A DNA stretch of 64,000 nt from Stenotrophomonas sp. NA06056 (GCF_013364355.1 NZ_CP054931.1:3038001-3102000), one strand, 5' to 3'. Positions 14,035 to 22,518 are shown, counted from the first letter of the stretch. Program-made: numbers and translations. Notes: generated by a model from the sequence alone, not told the origin.

Positions 14035-14441
14035 TGAGCAGCGAACACAAGATCCTGGCCCGCATTCCGATCAGCGTGCGCTGGCGCGACATGGACAGCA
14101 TGGGCCACGTCAACAACGCCAAGTACATCTCCTACCTGGAAGAGGCGCGCGTGCGCTGGATGCTGGGCGTGGACGGCGTGTCGATGACCGACCGCATCGC
14201 ACCGGTGGTGGCCGCGACCAACGTCAACTACCGGCTGCCGATCGTGTGGCCCAACGACATCCTGGTCGAGTTGTTCGTCGAGCGCCTGGGCAACAGCAGC
14301 GTGACCATCGGTCATCGCATCGTCGACCAGCAGGATGAGTCGAAGCTGTATTCGGACGGCAACGTGGTGGTGGTGTGGATGGATACGCAGACCGGCAAGA
14401 GTGCGCCGCTGCCTGACGCGATCCGCAGCGCGTCCACCTGA
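14034..14441 (+). CDS. Hotdog-fold acyl-CoA thioesterase
   Basis: This 135-residue protein belongs to the 4-hydroxybenzoyl-CoA thioesterase/YbgC-FadM group of single-hotdog thioesterases. Near the N-terminus it shows the family motif RWRDMDSMGHVNNAKYI with its conserved Asp and His-Asn pair, followed by the EEARVRWM helix. The ATG at 14034 overlaps the uvrA stop (TGATG), so it is probably translated from the uvrA message. I see no functional link to DNA repair. The acyl substrate cannot be told from the sequence. Confidence 0.85.
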
Positions 14442-14450
14442 AATACCCTG

Positions 14451-14516
14451 GTAGTTGCCGACCTTGGTCGGCACGCTTCGGCGGCAATGAGGGTGCCGGC
14501 CAGCGGCCGGCACTAC
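14451..14516. repeat. Inverted pair of SMAG/REP elements
   Basis: GTAG palindrome 14451-14474 (TGCCGACC subclass) faces 14493-14516 (TGCCGGCC subclass, ending CTAC). Here two different subclasses form a single inverted pair. Confidence 0.8.
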
Positions 14517-14538
14517 CGACACTGTTCAAAGGACTGAC

Positions 14539-15264
14539 ATGATCCACCACACCGAACTGCGTGACCTGCTGCCCGGCATGGCCCCCTTCCCCACCGATGT
14601 CTTCCCGGCCGACCAGGCGTGGCTCGGCCAGCACCTGCTGCCGCTGTTGAAGATCGATCTGGGTGTGCTGCGGCCGGAACTGGCCGGCCAGATGGCGACC
14701 ATGCTGTGCCCGATCGAGCCGTATGAAGGCTGCATCGGTGACGACACCGAAGAACACCACAACGAATTTACCGGCAGCAACTGGATCGCTTTCGAGCTGA
14801 CCGACGGCAACCAGATGCGCTTCCTCGGCAACGAGGGTTATTTCATCGGCGATGCGGTGGAAGACGAAGATGCGCGCGCACACATTGCCGAGATGCGTGA
14901 CAGCCATGCCAAGGCCCAGGCCTACTTCAAGCAGCACGGAAAGCTGGCCAGCTATTCGCGCTATGGCGATGGCGAACCCGGCGAGCAGGCGTACCTCGAT
15001 GTGCTGGGCGGGCAGATTTCGACCGGCAACTGGATTGAAACCACGGAGATTCCCGCCGCCTTCGCGCTGGCGTTCACCGAGGCTGCCGACGACCGCCATG
15101 CGCCGGACGATGCCGAACGCGCGATCATCACCCGCGATGGCAGGAAATTCTTCGCCGTGGCCGAAGTCGCCGGCTACAACTGGTGTGCCGCCGGCGCCGA
15201 TGCCATCGTGATGCTGTACGAACCGGAAAGCCGCACGGTGCTGTTCTCGTACGACTGGTCGTAA
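14539..15264 (+). CDS. Conserved protein of unknown function
   Basis: I do not recognise a family in this 241-residue product. It is acidic, rich in Glu/Asp, and has no signal peptide or membrane segment, so it is probably cytoplasmic. Visible blocks include FPTDVFPADQAWLGQHLLPL, CPIEPYEGCIGDDTEEHHNE and a C-terminal half with repeated hydrophobic strands ending VLFSYDWS. The ATG at 14539 follows AAAGGA. It stands alone between REP pairs. The overall look resembles SMI1/SUKH-like or DUF-type beta-rich proteins, but nothing specific supports that. Confidence 0.6.
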   Translation: MIHHTELRDLLPGMAPFPTDVFPADQAWLGQHLLPLLKIDLGVLRPELAGQMATMLCPIEPYEGCIGDDTEEHHNEFTGSNWIAFELTDGNQMRFLGNEGYFIGDAVEDEDARAHIAEMRDSHAKAQAYFKQHGKLASYSRYGDGEPGEQAYLDVLGGQISTGNWIETTEIPAAFALAFTEAADDRHAPDDAERAIITRDGRKFFAVAEVAGYNWCAAGADAIVMLYEPESRTVLFSYDWS

Positions 15265-15284
15265 ACCCACCGCGCCGCGCGCTC

Positions 15285-15355
15285 GCCGGGCATGGCCCGG
15301 CGCTACCGGTGTCGATTCGGCCGCGATGCCTGGGTAGCGCCGGGCCATGCCCGGC
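15285..15355. repeat. Inverted pair of SMAG/REP elements (GCCGGGC subclass)
   Basis: Elements at 15285-15306 (ending CTAC) and 15334-15355 (starting GTAG) face outward. They lie between the convergent ends of the unknown gene and the copper chaperone gene. Confidence 0.85.
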
Positions 15356-15370
15356 GGAACGAGCGCCGCG

Positions 15371-15820
15371 TTACGGCGCGGCCTTGCGCGCGATCAGGGC
15401 CGTGCTGACTTCGGTACCGCCTTCCAGCTGCAGCTGCAGCCACATGGGCTGCCCCTCGTGCAGTACGCGCGTACCTTTGCTCAGCATCAGGTGAAGGCCC
15501 CCAGGCCTGAGCTCGGCGCTTGCACCCGGCGCCAGTGGCAGGCGCTCGACCGGGCGCATGCGGCTGACCCCATCGACGATCCTGGTCTCGTGGAACGACA
15601 CATCGTCGAAGAACGACGTCCGCGCACCGGTAATGACCACCTTGGTGTCGCAGCCGTTGCGGATCACCGCGTAACCGGCCGTCATGGGCATCGCCTCTGC
15701 ATTGGGCGGCAGACGCACCCAGGGCCACGAGACGGTGACGCAGTTGGGCACCGTTCCCGCCGCCGATGCTGCGCCCGCACACATCATCAACAATACGCCA
15801 ACGAATGGTTTGGTTATCAT
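15371..15820 (-). CDS. PCu(A)C-type periplasmic copper chaperone
   Basis: This 149-residue exported protein opens with a signal peptide (about 20 residues, ending GAASA). It carries the PCu(A)C pattern: SWPWVRLPPNAEAMPMTAGY, then a His/Met copper site spread over FHETRIVDGVSRMRPVERL and GGLHLML. Family members deliver Cu(I) to cytochrome oxidase CuA sites in the periplasm. Two extra cysteines (Cys27 and Cys57) could form a disulfide. The ATG at 15820 fits the signal peptide. It is divergent from the broken enoyl-CoA hydratase gene, only 34 bases away. Confidence 0.85.
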   Translation of the reverse strand: MITKPFVGVLLMMCAGAASAAGTVPNCVTVSWPWVRLPPNAEAMPMTAGYAVIRNGCDTKVVITGARTSFFDDVSFHETRIVDGVSRMRPVERLPLAPGASAELRPGGLHLMLSKGTRVLHEGQPMWLQLQLEGGTEVSTALIARKAAP

Positions 15821-15854
15821 CGCCTCAGATTCCTGTCCGCAACGAGACCGCAGC

Positions 15855-16630
15855 ATGACGACACTCATCGAGGTGATCAACCATGGCCCCATCCGCGAAC
15901 TGCGGCTGGCGCGGCCGCCGGTCAACGCACTGGACACCGAACTGTGCCGGCAGTTGATCCATGCCATCGAACTGGCGATGGCCGAGGACGCACACGGCAT
16001 CGTGCTGTCTGGCAGCGAGCGTATCTTCACCGGCGGCATGGACGTGCCGCACCTGCTCTCGCATGGCGATGACAAGCACAAGCTGCTGGACACCTGGAAC
16101 GCCTTCTTCGGCGCCGTACGCACGCTGGCCGAGAGCCGCATCCCGGTGGTGGCTGCGCTCACCGGCCATGCACCGGCGGGTGGTTGCGTGCTGCCCTGTG
16201 CTGCGACTACCGGGTAATGGCGCGAAGTGCCGATCCTGCACGCCCGTACGCCATCGGCCTGAACGAAGTGCAGGTCGGTCTGATCGCACCGGAAGGCATC
16301 CAGCGCCTGCTGCGCCGTGCGGTGGGCGTGCACCGTGCCGGCGTGCTGCTGACCACCGGTTCGCTGGTGCCGGCCGAACAGGCGCTGCAGATCGGCCTGG
16401 TCGATGAACTGGCAGAAGGTGATCTGGTGGTGGCACGCGCCATCGCCTGGCTGCAGAACCTGCTCAAGCAGCCACGCCAGCCGATGCTGCTGACCCGCGC
16501 CATCGCCCGCGCCGACCTGCACGACGCGCTGCACCCGGACCTGATCCAGCTCGACCGCTTCGTCGACGCCTGGTTTGCCCCGGACGCGCAGAACGCCCTG
16601 CAGGCGCTGGCGGCGCGCCTCGGCAAGTAA
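15855..16630 (+). pseudogene. Enoyl-CoA hydratase/isomerase family, frameshifted
   Basis: The first part reads from ATG 15855 through the crotonase oxyanion region (GIVLSGSERIFTGGMDVPHLL) to GHAPAGGCVL, then hits a stop at 16215. The remainder continues in another frame from about 16190, starting CCDYRVMARS and running normally to 16630. Adding one base within ctgccctg near 16193 restores a continuous product of about 258 residues, normal for the family. Either the gene is disrupted in this strain or the assembly has a one-base error. Both halves keep typical family sequence, so any loss is recent. Confidence 0.8.
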
Positions 16631-16633
16631 ACG

Positions 16634-16709
16634 GTAGTGCCGGCCGCTGGCCGGCAGCCTGGCGATCCTTCCGGGACGCCTGCGGATGCCGGCCAACGGC
16701 CGGCACTAC
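16634..16709. repeat. Inverted pair of SMAG/REP elements (TGCCGGCC subclass)
   Basis: GTAG palindrome 16634-16656 and its inverted partner 16687-16709 (CTAC end) follow the enoyl-CoA hydratase remnant. Confidence 0.85.
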
Positions 16710-16737
16710 CGAAGATGGGGCATCCGGCCTTCACCGG

Positions 16738-16743
16738 TATAAT
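16738..16743 (+). promoter_or_regulatory. Perfect TATAAT -10 element before tesB
   Basis: A consensus TATAAT lies 19 bases before the first plausible tesB start codon. No good -35 is visible 17 bases upstream. The implied leader is very short. Confidence 0.5.
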
Positions 16744-16762
16744 CAGGCCCTCTTTCCCTGTT

Positions 16763-17683
16763 GTGGCCGCCCCCTTGAACGACACGCCCGAACCCGTCGT
16801 CTCCGAGCTGATCGATCTGCTCACCTTGGAGCGGCTGGAGGACAACCTGTTCCGCGGCCAGAGCCGCGACATCGGCACCAAGTACGTGTTCGGCGGGCAG
16901 GTGCTGGGCCAGGCCCTGGCGGCCGCCCAGGCGACGGTCGACAACGGTCGCCATGTGCACTCGCTGCATGCGTATTTCCTGCGCGCCGGCAACATCGATC
17001 ATCCGATCGTCTACGACGTCGACCGCACCCGCGACGGCGGTAGTTTCTCGGTGCGCCGGGTGACCGCGATCCAGCATGGCAAGGTGATCTTCTTCTGCGC
17101 CGCCTCGTTCCAGCAGGCCGAATCCGGTGCCGAGCACCAGCACAAGATGCCCGAAGTGCCGCAACCGGAAGACATCGAACCGAACCGCCCGTTGCCGGCA
17201 GAGGTGCTTGAACGCCTGCCGATCAAGGTACAGCGCTGGCTTTCGCGCGGTGGTCCGTTCGAATTCCGCCATGTGTATCCGCGCGATGAACTGAACCCAC
17301 CCAAGCGCCCGCCCTACCACCAGGTCTGGCTGCGCCTGAGTGAGCGTGTAGGCGATGCGCCTGAGTTGCACCAGGCGCTGCTGGCCTACGCGTCGGATTT
17401 CCACCTGCTGGGCACGGCGACCTTCCCGCACGGCATCAGCTACTACCATCCGCATGTGCAGATGGCCTCGCTGGACCACGCGATCTGGTTCCACCGCCCG
17501 TTCCGTGCCGACGATTGGCTGCTGTACTCGCTGGACAGCCCCAGCGCGCAGGATTCGCGTGGTCTGGCCCGCGGCCAGTTCTTCACCCGTGATGGCGTGC
17601 TGGTTGCCAGCACCGCCCAGGAAGGCTTGATCCGCGTGGTTCCGGACCAGGCAGCAGCGGCCGCCGTGCCGGCCAAGGATTGA
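16763..17683 (+). CDS. tesB: Acyl-CoA thioesterase II
   Basis: TesB hydrolyses medium- and long-chain acyl-CoA esters in the cytoplasm. The two-hotdog product (about 306 residues) matches E. coli TesB over LLTLERLEDNLFRGQSRD, VFGGQVLGQAL, HAYFLRAGN and DRTRDGGSFSVRRV. The C-terminal half has FHRPFRADDWLLYS and SQ-type loops. The start is uncertain: the candidates are GTG 16763 (chosen) and TTG 16775, neither with a clear ribosome site. An open frame further upstream runs through a REP element and is not credible. The next gene begins five bases later. Confidence 0.92.
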   Translation: MAAPLNDTPEPVVSELIDLLTLERLEDNLFRGQSRDIGTKYVFGGQVLGQALAAAQATVDNGRHVHSLHAYFLRAGNIDHPIVYDVDRTRDGGSFSVRRVTAIQHGKVIFFCAASFQQAESGAEHQHKMPEVPQPEDIEPNRPLPAEVLERLPIKVQRWLSRGGPFEFRHVYPRDELNPPKRPPYHQVWLRLSERVGDAPELHQALLAYASDFHLLGTATFPHGISYYHPHVQMASLDHAIWFHRPFRADDWLLYSLDSPSAQDSRGLARGQFFTRDGVLVASTAQEGLIRVVPDQAAAAAVPAKD

Positions 17684-17687
17684 TCCG

Positions 17688-18197
17688 ATGCGTCAGATTT
17701 TCAGCAGCCAGCGCGTGGAAACCGTGGAAGGCGTGGCCGAGCTCCTGCGCAGCCACGACATCCAGGTGAAGGTCACCAACGGGCGCTCGTACAAGACCCG
17801 CCGCCGGGGCCAGTTCAGTTATACCGACCTGGGCAATGCCGGCGCCTACCCGGCGGTGTGGGTCGTGCGTGCCGACGACCAGCCGCGCGCACGCGAAATC
17901 CTGCGCGACGCCCGCCTGCTCGACACCACCCGCCGTGACCACCCGACCGCCGAGTTCGCCTTCCGCGATGATGTGCAGGAAAGTACCGGTGGTCGTGGCT
18001 GGGCCTGGCGCATCCGCATCGCCCTGCTGGTGGTGATCGCCGGCGTGGCGCTGGTGATCGGCCTGCGCCATCGCGGTGCCCCTGCCCCCGCCGCACCGGT
18101 GCCCGCCCCGCAGGCCCAGCCGCAGCAAGCCCAACCGGCCGCGCCGGCACCGCCGGAAGAAGAGGAAGTGCGGGTCCGCATCCAGCCGGCGAAGTAA
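17688..18197 (+). CDS. Single-pass membrane protein with DUF2007-like N-terminus
   Basis: The 169-residue product has three parts. A soluble N-terminal domain of about 90 residues (MRQIFSSQRVETVEGVAELL, AVWVVRADDQPRAREILRDA) resembles DUF2007 or ACT-like signal domains. A single transmembrane helix lies at about 105-127 (IALLVVIAGVALVIGL), and a Pro/Ala/Gln-rich tail ends in acidic residues. Relatives in Xanthomonas carry the loose name pathogenicity-like protein, which says nothing about function. It starts five bases after tesB and is probably co-transcribed with it. Confidence 0.65.
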   Translation: MRQIFSSQRVETVEGVAELLRSHDIQVKVTNGRSYKTRRRGQFSYTDLGNAGAYPAVWVVRADDQPRAREILRDARLLDTTRRDHPTAEFAFRDDVQESTGGRGWAWRIRIALLVVIAGVALVIGLRHRGAPAPAAPVPAPQAQPQQAQPAAPAPPEEEEVRVRIQPAK

Positions 18198-18204
18198 CCT
18201 GGTG

Positions 18205-18304
18205 GTAGTGCCGGCCGCTGGCCGGCAACCGCAGGTAGCGCCGGGCCATGCCCGGCGAGCGCAGTGGCCTGACAGAAGAGCCGCCGAGCATGGCCCGGCG
18301 CTAC
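18205..18304. repeat. Three SMAG/REP elements of two subclasses
   Basis: GTAG palindromes at 18205-18227 (TGCCGGCC) and 18235-18256 (GCCGGGC) are followed by a reverse element at 18283-18304 ending CTAC. The last is a hybrid of the GCCGAGC and GCCCGGC types. Confidence 0.8.
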
Positions 18305-18375
18305 CGGGTCGCGAACCGGTCACATTGGGCGCGCAGCTCCGTCTTGGGACACAATCCCTGCAGGAGCCCGCCGCC

Positions 18376-19593
18376 ATGACGACCTTCGCCGCAAGCATCG
18401 ACGACACACTGCACCGCGAACTGCCGGCCGCCAGCGGCGGTTGCCAGCATGCCTATGGCCGCATCGTACTGGCCTGCCAGAACACGGTCACCGCCATCGC
18501 CCTGGCCATCACCGGCGACCGCCAGGCCAGCGAGGACATCGCCCAGGAAGCCTTCGTGAAAGGCTGGCAGCAACTGCACCAGCTGCGCAGCGCGACCAGC
18601 TTCCTTCCCTGGTTGCGGCAGATCACCCGCAACCTGGCCCGCGACTGGCTGCGGGCACAGCGGGGCCGACCGCTGAGTGGCGAAGCCGCCGAGGTGGCGC
18701 TGGGCATGGCGGCCGATCCCACCCCGGGCGCCGCCGATCGTCTGCAGCGCCTGGAAGAAGAAGTCGCTGCCGAGGACATCATTTCTGCGCTGCCTGCCGA
18801 CAGCCGCGAAGTGCTGCTGCTGTATTACCGCGAGGGCCAGCATTCGCAGCAGGTTGCTGACCTGCTCGGGTTGAGCGACGCGGCGGTACGCAAGCGCCTG
18901 TCACGCGCCCGTGCACTGGTACGCGAGGGCCTGTTGCAGCGCTTCGGTGAATTCGCACGCAGCAGCGCACCCAGTGCAGCGTTCGCAACGACGGTGGTGT
19001 CGATGGTGATGATCGCCGCACCCGGCACCGCAAGCGCGGCGATCCTGCTGGGTACCGGTGTCGGCATTGGTGGCAGCAAGCTCGGCCTCGGTGGCGCAAG
19101 TGCCGCCGGCGGTACCGCGTTGGGCTCGTTGACCGCCGCACTGGGGCAACTGCATGTGATGCCGGCTGAAAGCTGGGGAGCGGTCATCGGCGGCGTGGTT
19201 GGTGGCACGGTCGGCAGCTACTTCGGTGGACGCCTCCTGATGTCGTACACCCGGAACGAGGCCGAGCGCGGCGACGTCCGCCGTTTTCTCTATCTCAACA
19301 TAGGCACCTGCATGCTCTGGTGCCTGACGATCCTGATGGCGGTGTTGCTGCAGGCGCCGCTCTGGGCTGTCCTGCTGGTGCAGGTCGCGGGCCTGGCCGT
19401 GGTCAACTACCAGTGCCTGGTACCGTTGCAGCGGCTGATGGCGCCGATGATCGCGCGCGACTCGCTGCAGCGCGGGCTCACCGGGATCAACTGGAAGTAC
19501 GAGGCCATGTACGGCCGCACCGGCATCATCGCCATGAACCTGATGGTCATTGCGCTCGTGCTGTATTCGCTTGTGCGGAGTGGTCGCCTGTAA
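18376..19593 (+). CDS. ECF-type sigma factor with membrane-embedded C-terminus
   Basis: The N-terminal 190 or so residues are a sigma-70 family ECF factor. Region 2 is at about 28-95 (ITGDRQASEDIAQEAFVKGW, FLPWLRQITRNLARDWLR), and region 4 at about 138-188 includes SREVLLLYYREGQHSQQVADLLGLSDAAVRKRLSRAR. The remaining 215 residues are hydrophobic, with glycine/alanine-rich helices near 205-235 and 270-295 and three clearer transmembrane segments at about 315-360 and 385-402. The sigma domain would thus be held at the membrane. The ATG at 18376 follows CAGGAG. No separate anti-sigma gene is adjacent, so the C-terminal part may fill that role. That is inference. Confidence 0.85.
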   Translation: MTTFAASIDDTLHRELPAASGGCQHAYGRIVLACQNTVTAIALAITGDRQASEDIAQEAFVKGWQQLHQLRSATSFLPWLRQITRNLARDWLRAQRGRPLSGEAAEVALGMAADPTPGAADRLQRLEEEVAAEDIISALPADSREVLLLYYREGQHSQQVADLLGLSDAAVRKRLSRARALVREGLLQRFGEFARSSAPSAAFATTVVSMVMIAAPGTASAAILLGTGVGIGGSKLGLGGASAAGGTALGSLTAALGQLHVMPAESWGAVIGGVVGGTVGSYFGGRLLMSYTRNEAERGDVRRFLYLNIGTCMLWCLTILMAVLLQAPLWAVLLVQVAGLAVVNYQCLVPLQRLMAPMIARDSLQRGLTGINWKYEAMYGRTGIIAMNLMVIALVLYSLVRSGRL

Positions 19594-19596
19594 CGG

Positions 19597-19623
19597 ACAA
19601 CGCCGGCAGTCCGCCGGCGTTGT
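19597..19623. terminator. Hairpin between convergent genes
   Basis: The perfect 11-base stem acaacgccggc/gccggcgttgt with a five-base loop lies between the sigma factor gene and the convergent EF-hand gene. The T run is weak, so it is a probable terminator for the plus strand. Confidence 0.55.
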
Positions 19624-19645
19624 CGTCAAATCACTGCGTTGAAAT

Positions 19646-20209
19646 TCAGCGCTGGGGTCTCGGCGCGCTGCCATCACGCGGGCCACCGTGGCGCGGGCCA
19701 CCGTGCATCGGCCCCTTGGCAGCGTCGAACTCGGCCTTGCTCAGCTGGCCGTCCTTGTTGGTATCGGCTGCGGCGAACCAGGCATCACGGTGCTGCTTCA
19801 TGCGCAGCTCGCGATCGGCCTTGTCCAGGTAGCCATCCTTGTTGAGGTCGAGCTGGTCGAAACGCTCGGCCAGGCGCGGATCAGCCTTGGCTTCCTCACG
19901 GCTGATGCGGCCATCCTTGTTCGCGTCCAGCTTGGCCCAGCGTTCGCCGCTGCGACCGCCGTGGCGGCCCTGCTTCCAGCGCGGCAGCTCATCACGCGAG
20001 AGCTTGCCGTCCTTGTTCTTGTCCAGCTCATCGAACTTCGCGGCCAGGCGCGGGTTGGCCGCCGCTTCGCTGCGGTCGACGACGCCATCGCCATTGGTAT
20101 CCAGCTTGGCCGAACGCTGTGCCGGTGCCGCCGGGGTGTCGGCAGCCAAGGCGATACCGGTCGCGGAGGTGCCGAGCAGCAGGGCCAGCAACAGGGGGGT
20201 ACGGATCAT
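19646..20209 (-). CDS. Exported calcium-binding protein with five EF-hands
   Basis: The 187-residue product has a signal peptide of about 23 residues ([18 protein letters not shown]). It carries five canonical EF-hand loops: [52 protein letters not shown] and [13 protein letters not shown]. It ends in a Gly/His/Pro/Arg-rich tail ([15 protein letters not shown]). All five loops keep the Asp/Asn positions and the final Glu or Asp, so calcium binding is expected in the periplasm or outside the cell. An odd number of hands is unusual because EF-hands normally pair. Partner and role are unknown. Confidence 0.9.
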   Translation of the reverse strand: MIRTPLLLALLLGTSATGIALAADTPAAPAQRSAKLDTNGDGVVDRSEAAANPRLAAKFDELDKNKDGKLSRDELPRWKQGRHGGRSGERWAKLDANKDGRISREEAKADPRLAERFDQLDLNKDGYLDKADRELRMKQHRDAWFAAADTNKDGQLSKAEFDAAKGPMHGGPRHGGPRDGSAPRPQR

Positions 20210-20365
20210 GGGGTCACTCCTGGGAATGGGATTGGCATCGGGGTGAACACCTCACCCTCGGAGGACAACAACGCCCGAGCGCGACCGTGGTTGACGCAGT
20301 CGCCCGATCCATTCATCCGGCGGACAGTCGCCGCCATTGCGACAGGCTGGAGCTATGCTGTGCCC

Positions 20366-21121
20366 ATGGCGATACATGGCGACAGAGACGACGAACTGCG
20401 ACTGTTCCAGACCGGCGAGCACCCCTGCGGGTACTGGCCGGACCGGGTTGCACGCGACCTGGTGCTGGACCCGCAGGACCGTCGGCTCGGCGGGCTGTAT
20501 CCGCTGGCCCTGAGCTGGGGCTTCCGCCGCAGCGGGGATCTGGTCTATCGCCCGCACTGTGCGAACTGCCACGCATGCGTCGCCGTGCGCATCCCGGTGG
20601 CGCGCTTCGCCCCGGACCGCAGCCAGCGCCGCTGCGCCGCCCGCAATGCCGATCTGGAAGTGCGCATCACTGCGGCGATGCCGCGTGAGGATCTGTTCGA
20701 GCTGTACCACCGCTACCTGGTGCATCGTCATGCCAAGGGCGGCATGGACGACCACGGCCCGCACGAGTTCGAGCAGTTCCTGATCGGCAGCTGGTCGCAC
20801 ACGCGCTTCATGGAAATGCGCCTGCCCGGCCACGATGGCCAACCCAGCCAGCTGCTGGGGGTAGCGGTGACCGATGTCACCGAGCATGGGCTGTCGGCGG
20901 TCTATACCTTCTTCGATCCTGCCCATGCCGCGCGGGGGCTGGGCACGTTCGCGATCCTGCAGCAGTTGGAATGGGCCCGCCGCGAGGGCCTGCCACACCT
21001 GTACCTGGGCTACTGGATACGTGAGCACCAGAAGATGGACTACAAGCGGCGCTACCGCCCGCTGGAGGCCTACGATGGCCGCCGCTGGCATGATTTCGAT
21101 GACGATCTGGACGGACGCTGA
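20366..21121 (+). CDS. bpt: Leucyl-tRNA--protein transferase (aspartate/glutamate leucyltransferase)
   Basis: Bpt transfers leucine from Leu-tRNA to proteins with N-terminal Asp or Glu, marking them for ClpAP through the N-degron pathway. The 251-residue product has the ATE-like N-terminal cysteines [17 protein letters not shown] and the C-terminal acyltransferase core ([44 protein letters not shown]). The ATG at 20366 was chosen because it gives the family length. The open frame upstream runs antisense through the EF-hand gene. Confidence 0.93.
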   Translation: MAIHGDRDDELRLFQTGEHPCGYWPDRVARDLVLDPQDRRLGGLYPLALSWGFRRSGDLVYRPHCANCHACVAVRIPVARFAPDRSQRRCAARNADLEVRITAAMPREDLFELYHRYLVHRHAKGGMDDHGPHEFEQFLIGSWSHTRFMEMRLPGHDGQPSQLLGVAVTDVTEHGLSAVYTFFDPAHAARGLGTFAILQQLEWARREGLPHLYLGYWIREHQKMDYKRRYRPLEAYDGRRWHDFDDDLDGR

Positions 21122-21159
21122 CAAACCACTGACACCGGGCCGGGTGCACAATACGGCCC

Positions 21160-22368
21160 ATGAACGCCAAACCCCTGATCCTCGGCCTGGCCCTGCTCTG
21201 CGGCGCCACCGCTCCCGCCTTCGCCACGTCCCCCGCGATGACCGAAAAACCGTCTGCAGCGCTGCGCCTGGCCACCTACAACACCTCGCTGTATTCGGAC
21301 GAAGCCGGCGGCCTGATCGCCGAGCTGGAAGGCGACAGCGAACACGCACGCAAGATCGCCGCGGTACTGCAGCAGGCGCGTCCGGACCTGGTGCTGTTGA
21401 ACGAATTCGACTTCGACGACGCCCATCGCGCTGCCGACCTGTTCCAGAAGCGTTACCTGGAAGTGGCCCAGCCCGGTGGCGGCAAGCCGCTGCACTTCGC
21501 CTACCGCTACCTGGCACCGGTGAACACCGGCGTGCCCAGCGGCCTGGACCTGGACGGCAACGGTGTGGTCGGCGGTGAAGGTCGTGGCCGTGGCAACGAC
21601 GCCTGGGGCTACGGCCTGCACCCGGGCCAGTACGGCATGCTGGTGCTGTCGCGTTACCCGATCGACGAAGCGAAGGTGCGCAGCTTCCAGCTGCTGAAGT
21701 GGAGTGCGATGCCCGGCGCGATCCGCCCGATCGACCCGCGTACTGGCAAGAGCTTCTACAACGACAGCGTGTGGTCGCAGTTGCGGCTGTCGTCGAAGTC
21801 GCATTGGGATGTACCGGTGAAGACCCCGGCCGGCGTGGTGCACGCGCTGGTCTCGCACCCGACCCCGCCGGTGTTCGACGGCCCGGAAAAGCGCAATGCG
21901 GCGCGCAACCACGACGAACTGCGCCTGTGGCAGGAATACCTGTCCAAGGGTGACAAGCCCTGGCTGTGCGACGACAAGGGCCAGTGCGGTGGCCTCGCGC
22001 AGGACGCGCGCTTCGTCATCCTCGGTGACCTCAACAACGATCCGGTCGATGGTGATGGCCGCCACGAGGCCATCGTCGAACTGATCGAGAACGCCCGCGT
22101 GCTGCGCTACCCCACACCGCGCAGCGTCGGCGCCGAACAGACCAGCCTGGCCTACGCGGCCAAGGGCATCGCCCGCAAGGGCGCACCGTTCCATGCCACC
22201 GGTGATTTCGGGCCGAAGTCCGGCACCATGCGCTTGGACTACGTGCTGCCCTCGACCGGTTTCGAGTACATCGGCAGCGGCGTGTTCTGGCCGGCGAATG
22301 AAAGCGCCGAAGCGAAGATCGCCGACGGCAGCGACCACCATCTGGTGTGGGTGGACGTGAAGCCGTAA
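21160..22368 (+). CDS. Exported endonuclease/exonuclease/phosphatase-family protein
   Basis: The 402-residue product starts with a signal peptide (LILGLALLCGATAPAFA). The EEP fold follows: LRLATYNTSLY, DLVLLNEFDFD with the metal-binding Glu, YGMLVLSRYPI, the catalytic FVILGDLNNDPVDGDG, and SDHHLVWVDV at the C-terminus carrying the conserved Asp-His. It is therefore probably a secreted phosphodiesterase or phosphatase. The substrate could be nucleic acid, phospholipid or an organophosphate. It begins 38 bases after bpt and may be read through from it. A REP array follows its stop. Confidence 0.85.
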   Translation: MNAKPLILGLALLCGATAPAFATSPAMTEKPSAALRLATYNTSLYSDEAGGLIAELEGDSEHARKIAAVLQQARPDLVLLNEFDFDDAHRAADLFQKRYLEVAQPGGGKPLHFAYRYLAPVNTGVPSGLDLDGNGVVGGEGRGRGNDAWGYGLHPGQYGMLVLSRYPIDEAKVRSFQLLKWSAMPGAIRPIDPRTGKSFYNDSVWSQLRLSSKSHWDVPVKTPAGVVHALVSHPTPPVFDGPEKRNAARNHDELRLWQEYLSKGDKPWLCDDKGQCGGLAQDARFVILGDLNNDPVDGDGRHEAIVELIENARVLRYPTPRSVGAEQTSLAYAAKGIARKGAPFHATGDFGPKSGTMRLDYVLPSTGFEYIGSGVFWPANESAEAKIADGSDHHLVWVDVKP

Positions 22369-22382
22369 CCCGTGTTGATGGG

Positions 22383-22511
22383 GTACCGACCAACGGTCGG
22401 TACCCACCGGAAATATGTACCGACCAACGATCGGTACCCACCGGAAATCTGTACCGACCAACGATCGGTACCCACCGGAAATCTGTACCGACCAACGGTC
22501 GGTACCCACCG
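22383..22511. repeat. Four tandem 34-bp units, each with a REP palindrome
   Basis: Units start at 22383, 22417, 22451 and 22485, an exact 34-base period. Each contains gtaccgaccaacggtcggta (or the cgatcg variant), then a cccaccggaaat spacer. The fourth is truncated and runs into ACCGAGATTCG. The palindromes are the TACCGACC subclass of SMAG-like repeats. There is no variable spacer, so it is not a CRISPR array. Confidence 0.9.
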
Positions 22512-22518
22512 AGATTCG

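Noticed and set aside
16637..16762. TesB extension from an upstream ATG
   Set aside because: It would translate a REP element, and the TATAAT promoter element lies downstream of that ATG.
22383..22511. Possible CRISPR array
   Set aside because: The repeats are directly adjacent with an identical spacer segment, there are no unique spacers, no cas genes are nearby, and the units are REP palindromes.
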